A program made the position numbers and the translations under genes. 64,000 bases of DNA from Enterobacter bugandensis (lineage in GTDB: Bacteria > Pseudomonadota > Gammaproteobacteria > Enterobacterales > Enterobacteriaceae): positions 2,790,001-2,854,000 of the forward strand of contig NZ_LT992502.1 in assembly GCF_900324475.1 (NCBI RefSeq), written 5' to 3'. The notes below the pieces were generated by a model. That model had not been told where the DNA came from and did not search any database. It saw nothing but the letters and a program-made list of their open reading frames with translations. Shown here in pieces: positions 60,610 to 64,000 of this stretch. Each line of letters opens with the position of its first letter. The first letter of the stretch is position 1.

Positions 60610-61605
60610 TTATAAGGGTAAATACTCGCCAACTTTCAGTATCCTGAAAGTACTATTAACTGGTGCTACATTATCCAGCGCGTCAGTTAATTCTTTTATG
60701 GGGTCATCCAGCGCTTCATCCGCCAGCTCAAACACGCCCCAGTGAACAGGGAACGCCAGCGGGCAACCTAACTGTTGCCACAGCGCAACGGCAGACTGGG
60801 GATCCATATGGTGTACGGCCATAAACCATCGTGGAGCATAGGCTCCAACGGGCAATGCTGCAGCATCAATTTTCCCCAAACGTTCCGGTATCATCAGCAG
60901 CTCAGGCGAATAGCCGGTATCGCCACTAAACCAGAACCGGTGATGCCGCCCTTCAAAGACCCAGCCGCACCACAATGAGCGATTGCGGTTCCAGAGCGTG
61001 CGCATACTCCAGTGCTGCGCCGGTACGGCGGATAATGTTATCCCCTGCCAGGTAAAACTCTGCCACCAGTCGAGCTCAACCACCTGTTTTGCGCCCCGGC
61101 GGCGAAACCAGCCGCCCAGGCCTAAAGGAACAAACACACTGACGTCGGGAAAGCGTTTGAGAATGTGGCGAACAGTGAGTTCATCAAGATGATCGTAATG
61201 GTTATGCGAGATAACGACCGCGTCAAGCTGGTGCAGTTGATCGACAGAGAGTGCCGGAGGCGTTCTACGCTGCGGCCCTAAGAAAGGAAGTGGAGAAGCG
61301 CGCCTTGAAAAAACGGGATCGGTAAGAAGGATATTGCCGTCCAGCTGCAGCAGTATGCTCGCATGTCCGAGCCACCACGCCCCATCCTGCTGCGGCTGCT
61401 GAAGATCGGCCGGTTGCCACCACCGCCGGATAAAATCATCGTAGCCGAACGCGGGCGGCTTCGGTAAGCCAGCTGCTTTGCGTTCTTTGCGCCAGCGGTC
61501 AAGGTCGCCAGGCTGGTGTCCTGCAGAAGTAGTATTACGAAAACCGTTTGGGGTGTGATGTTTCAGGGAGGGGTCATACCAGGGATTTTTCCAGACCACT
61601 GCCAC
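60610..61605 (-). CDS. MBL-fold metal-dependent hydrolase (NAPE-PLD/UlaG-like)
   Basis: 331 residues. The metallo-beta-lactamase metal motif is VISHNHYDHLD (about 130-140), with further ligands in PAQHWSMR, FSGDTGY and the late FPVHWGVFEL. The tryptophan-rich N-terminus (WKNPWYDPSLKHHTPNGFRN) is like that of the bacterial NAPE-PLD-type lactamase_B_2 proteins, so a phospholipid or related phosphodiester is one possible substrate. No signal peptide is seen. E. coli lacks it between yobF and yebO, so it is an insertion in a conserved neighbourhood. It starts 17 bases after the yebO stop. Confidence 0.85.
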   Translation of the reverse strand: MAVVWKNPWYDPSLKHHTPNGFRNTTSAGHQPGDLDRWRKERKAAGLPKPPAFGYDDFIRRWWQPADLQQPQQDGAWWLGHASILLQLDGNILLTDPVFSRRASPLPFLGPQRRTPPALSVDQLHQLDAVVISHNHYDHLDELTVRHILKRFPDVSVFVPLGLGGWFRRRGAKQVVELDWWQSFTWQGITLSAVPAQHWSMRTLWNRNRSLWCGWVFEGRHHRFWFSGDTGYSPELLMIPERLGKIDAAALPVGAYAPRWFMAVHHMDPQSAVALWQQLGCPLAFPVHWGVFELADEALDDPIKELTDALDNVAPVNSTFRILKVGEYLPL

Positions 61606-61622
61606 CTCCCGGAATAATACGA

Positions 61623-61913
61623 TTAACGCTCAGCCACCAGGCGGATAAAATCGTCTTGATCGTTGTTCTCGTCAGCGACCGCTTCTTTTTGTGCTTCTTT
61701 CTCTTCCGGCTCGTTAGCCTCGCACAGACGACGCAACAGTGCATTCTGCCGTTTTTGCTGCTCAAGCAGCGCTTCCAGCAGTTCGATCTGCTCATTGGTA
61801 CGTGAACTGGCACGGTTTACGAAAAACCAAATGACCAGCCCCACCAGCAGAACAACCAAAGAGATCGTCAGGGATGCCATATTTAGCAGCCCTGAATTCA
61901 GTAACTCACCCAT
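61623..61913 (-). CDS. yebO: YebO family membrane protein
   Basis: 96 residues, matching E. coli YebO: one membrane segment (SLTISLVVLLVGLVIWFFV), a coiled-coil-like stretch (RTNEQIELLEALLEQQKRQNAL), an acidic linker and the end DDFIRLVAER. The function is unknown. It lies just downstream of mgrB. Confidence 0.92.
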   Translation of the reverse strand: MGELLNSGLLNMASLTISLVVLLVGLVIWFFVNRASSRTNEQIELLEALLEQQKRQNALLRRLCEANEPEEKEAQKEAVADENNDQDDFIRLVAER

Positions 61914-61987
61914 TTCACCACCTCAATAAAAACGTCTATTTTACCACTGGCGCGAAGGAAGGAAATCACCTGAAGAAAAAATGCGTG

Positions 61988-62131
61988 CTACCACGGAATA
62001 AACTTATTGATTGCGCAAACGCCGCTAAAAAACTGTACATCCTGATCGCACATCACGTTGATAGTCTGCGTCCACAACACCACGCACGCTATCAGCACGA
62101 TAATCAGAATCACCCAGCGTATTTTTTTCAC
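61988..62131 (-). CDS. mgrB: PhoP/PhoQ feedback regulator MgrB
   Basis: A 47-residue frame from a GTG start: [16 protein letters not shown], then [16 protein letters not shown] and [12 protein letters not shown]. It has one membrane helix, a short cytoplasmic N-terminus and a periplasmic tail. The cysteines at 16, 28 and 39 match those of E. coli MgrB, as do the length and the FIPW end. MgrB inhibits the PhoQ sensor; its loss in Klebsiella and relatives gives polymyxin resistance. The gene is intact here. Confidence 0.93.
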   Translation of the reverse strand: MKKIRWVILIIVLIACVVLWTQTINVMCDQDVQFFSGVCAINKFIPW

Positions 62132-62290
62132 TCCACACTCCGTTTACAGACCTGATATGACCAGGTTATCACGGTTATCTTAAACAAGGACTAACTGTAG
62201 CGCCATCAGGCTCTTTTCAGAATCCTGCACTTGTTTCATTACGTAAACCGGTTAGGCTAGCATCATGATAACAATGATAAAGAGGTAATA

Positions 62291-62530
62291 ATGCGCTTAA
62301 TTATTCGTACAATTGTTGCACTGGCGATACTCTGGATTGGCCTTCTTTTAACGGGTTATGGCGTGCTGGTGGGAAGCACCGAAAACGCCGCAGGGTTAGG
62401 CATTCAATGTAAGTATTTAACAGCACAGGGAGTCAGCACGGCGCAGTATCTCCATTCTGATAGCGGGATCATTGGGTTAACCAACTGCCCGGTACTGCGT
62501 AAGACCTCCGTCGTGATTGATAATGGCTGA
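62291..62530 (+). CDS. yobH: Small protein YobH
   Basis: 79 residues with one N-terminal membrane helix or signal anchor (IIRTIVALAILWIGLLLTGYG) and a short exported part containing two cysteines (QCKYLTAQGVS and TNCPVLRKTS), as in E. coli YobH. The function is unknown. It is divergent from mgrB and has AAAGAGGTAATA before the ATG. Confidence 0.9.
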   Translation: MRLIIRTIVALAILWIGLLLTGYGVLVGSTENAAGLGIQCKYLTAQGVSTAQYLHSDSGIIGLTNCPVLRKTSVVIDNG

Positions 62531-62551
62531 GTCACAGCGTTAACGACGAAT

Positions 62552-62584
62552 AAAAAACGCCGCAAAGATGCGGCGTTTTTTTAT
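62552..62584. terminator. Bidirectional terminator between yobH and kdgR
   Basis: AAAAAACGCCGCA-AAGA-TGCGGCGTTTTTTT, a 13-base stem including the flanking A and T runs, between two convergent genes. Confidence 0.93.
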
Positions 62585-62595
62585 GCTAACCGGGG

Positions 62596-63387
62596 TTAGA
62601 ACGGATAGTCGTGGTAACCCATCTGTTCAGAAATCTTACGCGCGGCGGTATGCAGAATAGCCACGTACTCGTGCAGGCGCTCTTCCGAGAAGCGAAGCGT
62701 TGGGAAAGAGATGCTCAACCCCGCGATCACGACGCCAAAACGGTCAAACACCGGAACGCCAATACAGCGCAGTCCTTCTTCCTGCTCTTCGTTATCTTCG
62801 CCGTACCCTTGCTCACGCACCTTGTCGAGCACCGTTAATAACTCATCGGTGTTAGTAATGGTGCGTTCTGTGCTGCGTTTGTACTCCACGCCATCGAGGA
62901 TCTGTTTAACTTCTTCACGATCGCGCCACGCCAGCAGAACCTTACCGATTGCCGTGCTGTAAAGCGGGTTGCGGCGACCAATGCGCGAATACATACGCAG
63001 GTTATACATGGAGTCTATTTTATGGATGTAAACAATACTGTCTTCATCCAGCGCGCCCAGGTGGATAGTCTCTTTGGTCAGGCGGGAGATCTCGCGCATC
63101 TGAATATCCGCGCTACGGATCAGATCCACATTTTGCAAGGCCCGGGCACCCAGTTCAAACAGTTTCAGCGTCAGAGAATATTTTTCAGATTCGCCTTCCT
63201 GAGCAACGTAACCCAGTGATTTCATGGTTTGCAAAAAGCGGTAAACGGTGCTTTTCGACATCATCACGCGCTGTGACAACTCTGTGATACCAATTTCACG
63301 CTCTTCCCCGAGCGCCTGTAAGATGCCAAACACCTTCAGCACGGAAGAAACTGAATCTGGCTGTTTATCCAAATCCGCAATTGCCAT
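62596..63387 (-). CDS. kdgR: IclR-family repressor KdgR
   Basis: 263 residues, the E. coli length. The winged helix-turn-helix is at about 15-75 (ITELSQRVMMSKSTVYRFLQT) and the IclR effector domain follows with RNPLYSTAIGKVLLAWR and EEGLRCIGVPVFDRFG. KdgR represses genes for pectin/glucuronate breakdown and is released by 2-keto-3-deoxygluconate. An inverted repeat TAAAAA...TTTTTA (about 63413-63434) lies upstream and could be an autoregulatory site; this is only a suggestion. It is divergent from yebQ. Confidence 0.96.
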   Translation of the reverse strand: MAIADLDKQPDSVSSVLKVFGILQALGEEREIGITELSQRVMMSKSTVYRFLQTMKSLGYVAQEGESEKYSLTLKLFELGARALQNVDLIRSADIQMREISRLTKETIHLGALDEDSIVYIHKIDSMYNLRMYSRIGRRNPLYSTAIGKVLLAWRDREEVKQILDGVEYKRSTERTITNTDELLTVLDKVREQGYGEDNEEQEEGLRCIGVPVFDRFGVVIAGLSISFPTLRFSEERLHEYVAILHTAARKISEQMGYHDYPF

Positions 63388-63565
63388 TTACCACCTCATA
63401 GAGAGTGTTTTATAAAAATCAGAACCGGTTTTTATTATAAATTCCCGTCATGTTACCTGCAATCAATCCGCGTTTACTTCGTTACAAATCTGCGACATAA
63501 AACGGTGTTAACGATGCTAAAATAGTTACCCTGAGAATAATTTCACTCTGAGCTATTTATCCCCA

Positions 63566-64000
63566 ATGGAAAAGAACCTTTCCGATGGCCTGCCTTTGCC
63601 CCAGCGGTATGGCGCTATCGCTACGATTATTATTGGTATCTCAATGGCCGTTCTTGACGGCGCGATTGCGAACGTTGCCCTTCCCACCATTGCCACCGAT
63701 CTGCATGCTTCCCCGGCCAGTTCGATATGGATTGTTAACGCCTATCAGATTGCGATTGTGGTTTCCCTGCTCTCTTTTTCTTTTCTGGGCGATATGTTCG
63801 GCTACCGTCGGGTATATCAGTGCGGGCTGGTGGTATTTACCTTTACATCACTGCTGTGCGCCCTTTCGGACTCCCTGCATACGCTGACGCTGGCGCGCAT
63901 CGCGCAAGGTTTTGGCGGCGCGGCGCTGATGAGCGTCAATACGGCGCTAATCCGCTTAATCTATCCGCACCGCCATCTGGGCCGCGGCATGGGGATAAAT
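63566..64000 (+). CDS. yebQ: MFS transporter YebQ (DHA2 family), partial
   Basis: Starts at MEKNLSDGLPLPQRYGAIAT and remains open for 145 codons to the window edge. The segments GISMAVLDGAIANVALPTIA, SSIWIVNAYQIAIVVSLLSF, DMFGYRRVY and RIAQGFGGAALMSVNTALIR match E. coli YebQ and the DHA2 drug:H+ antiporter group (14 helices). Substrate unknown. It is divergent from kdgR, as in E. coli. Confidence 0.93.
   Translation, partial: MEKNLSDGLPLPQRYGAIATIIIGISMAVLDGAIANVALPTIATDLHASPASSIWIVNAYQIAIVVSLLSFSFLGDMFGYRRVYQCGLVVFTFTSLLCALSDSLHTLTLARIAQGFGGAALMSVNTALIRLIYPHRHLGRGMGIN

Noticed and set aside
62200..62260. A PhoP box upstream of mgrB
   Set aside because: GGTTTACGTAATGAAACA has one good half-site on the minus strand, but the second hexamer is too poor to call.

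Overview
The window is chromosomal DNA of a member of the Enterobacteriaceae. Protein similarity to E. coli, the GC-rich coding regions, the REP-like sequences with GCCGGGTG arms and the gene order (minE next to rnd, no umuDC or hlyE beside dsbB, a second FtsI-like transpeptidase beside rlmA) point to Enterobacter or a close relative such as Lelliottia or Leclercia. The genus is an inference from remembered gene order and proteins, not from a marker gene.

Region 1 (1-8.94 kb, minus strand) is the end of a type VI secretion (T6SS) operon. In transcription order it holds an SH3-domain lipoprotein, tssJ, tssK, tssL with a peptidoglycan-binding tail, tssM, tagF and tssA, which runs off the left edge. 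These genes build the envelope-spanning complex and part of the baseplate. An AT-rich stretch of about 1 kb without a convincing gene follows.

Region 2 (9.9-24.2 kb) is accessory. It carries a YdeP-type molybdopterin oxidoreductase with a LysR regulator; a membrane fatty acid desaturase overlapping an orphan PhnD-like binding protein; a divergent GlxA-type regulator followed by an extra GAPDH paralogue; an MFS exporter divergent from an AraC regulator; a decayed carbohydrate porin; a periplasmic trehalase broken by one missing base; and a TonB-dependent siderophore receptor with a Fur-box-like sequence.

Region 3 (24.3-39.9 kb) follows E. coli order: ymgE, ycgR (with a class 3 flagellar promoter), emtA, ldcA, cvrA, dadX-dadA, ycgB, fadR, nhaB, dsbB, ycgN, ycgM, ycgL and minCDE. 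It covers peptidoglycan recycling, D-alanine catabolism, ion antiport, fatty acid control, disulfide formation and division-site selection.

Region 4 (39.9-64 kb) matches another part of the E. coli map joined directly to minE: rnd, fadD, yeaY, tsaB, yoaA, yoaB, yoaH, pabB, nudL, sdaA, yoaE, manXYZ, yobD, a Mn2+ riboswitch with mntP, rlmA, a PBP3SAL-like transpeptidase, cspC-yobF, an inserted metallo-beta-lactamase-fold gene, yebO, mgrB, yobH, kdgR and the start of yebQ. Two real genes here, yobF (43 codons) and mgrB (47 codons), are very short. I saw no CRISPR array, insertion sequence, prophage, rRNA or tRNA. The best candidates for undescribed biology are the desaturase/binding-protein/GlxA/GAPDH block and the SH3 lipoprotein that opens the T6SS operon.
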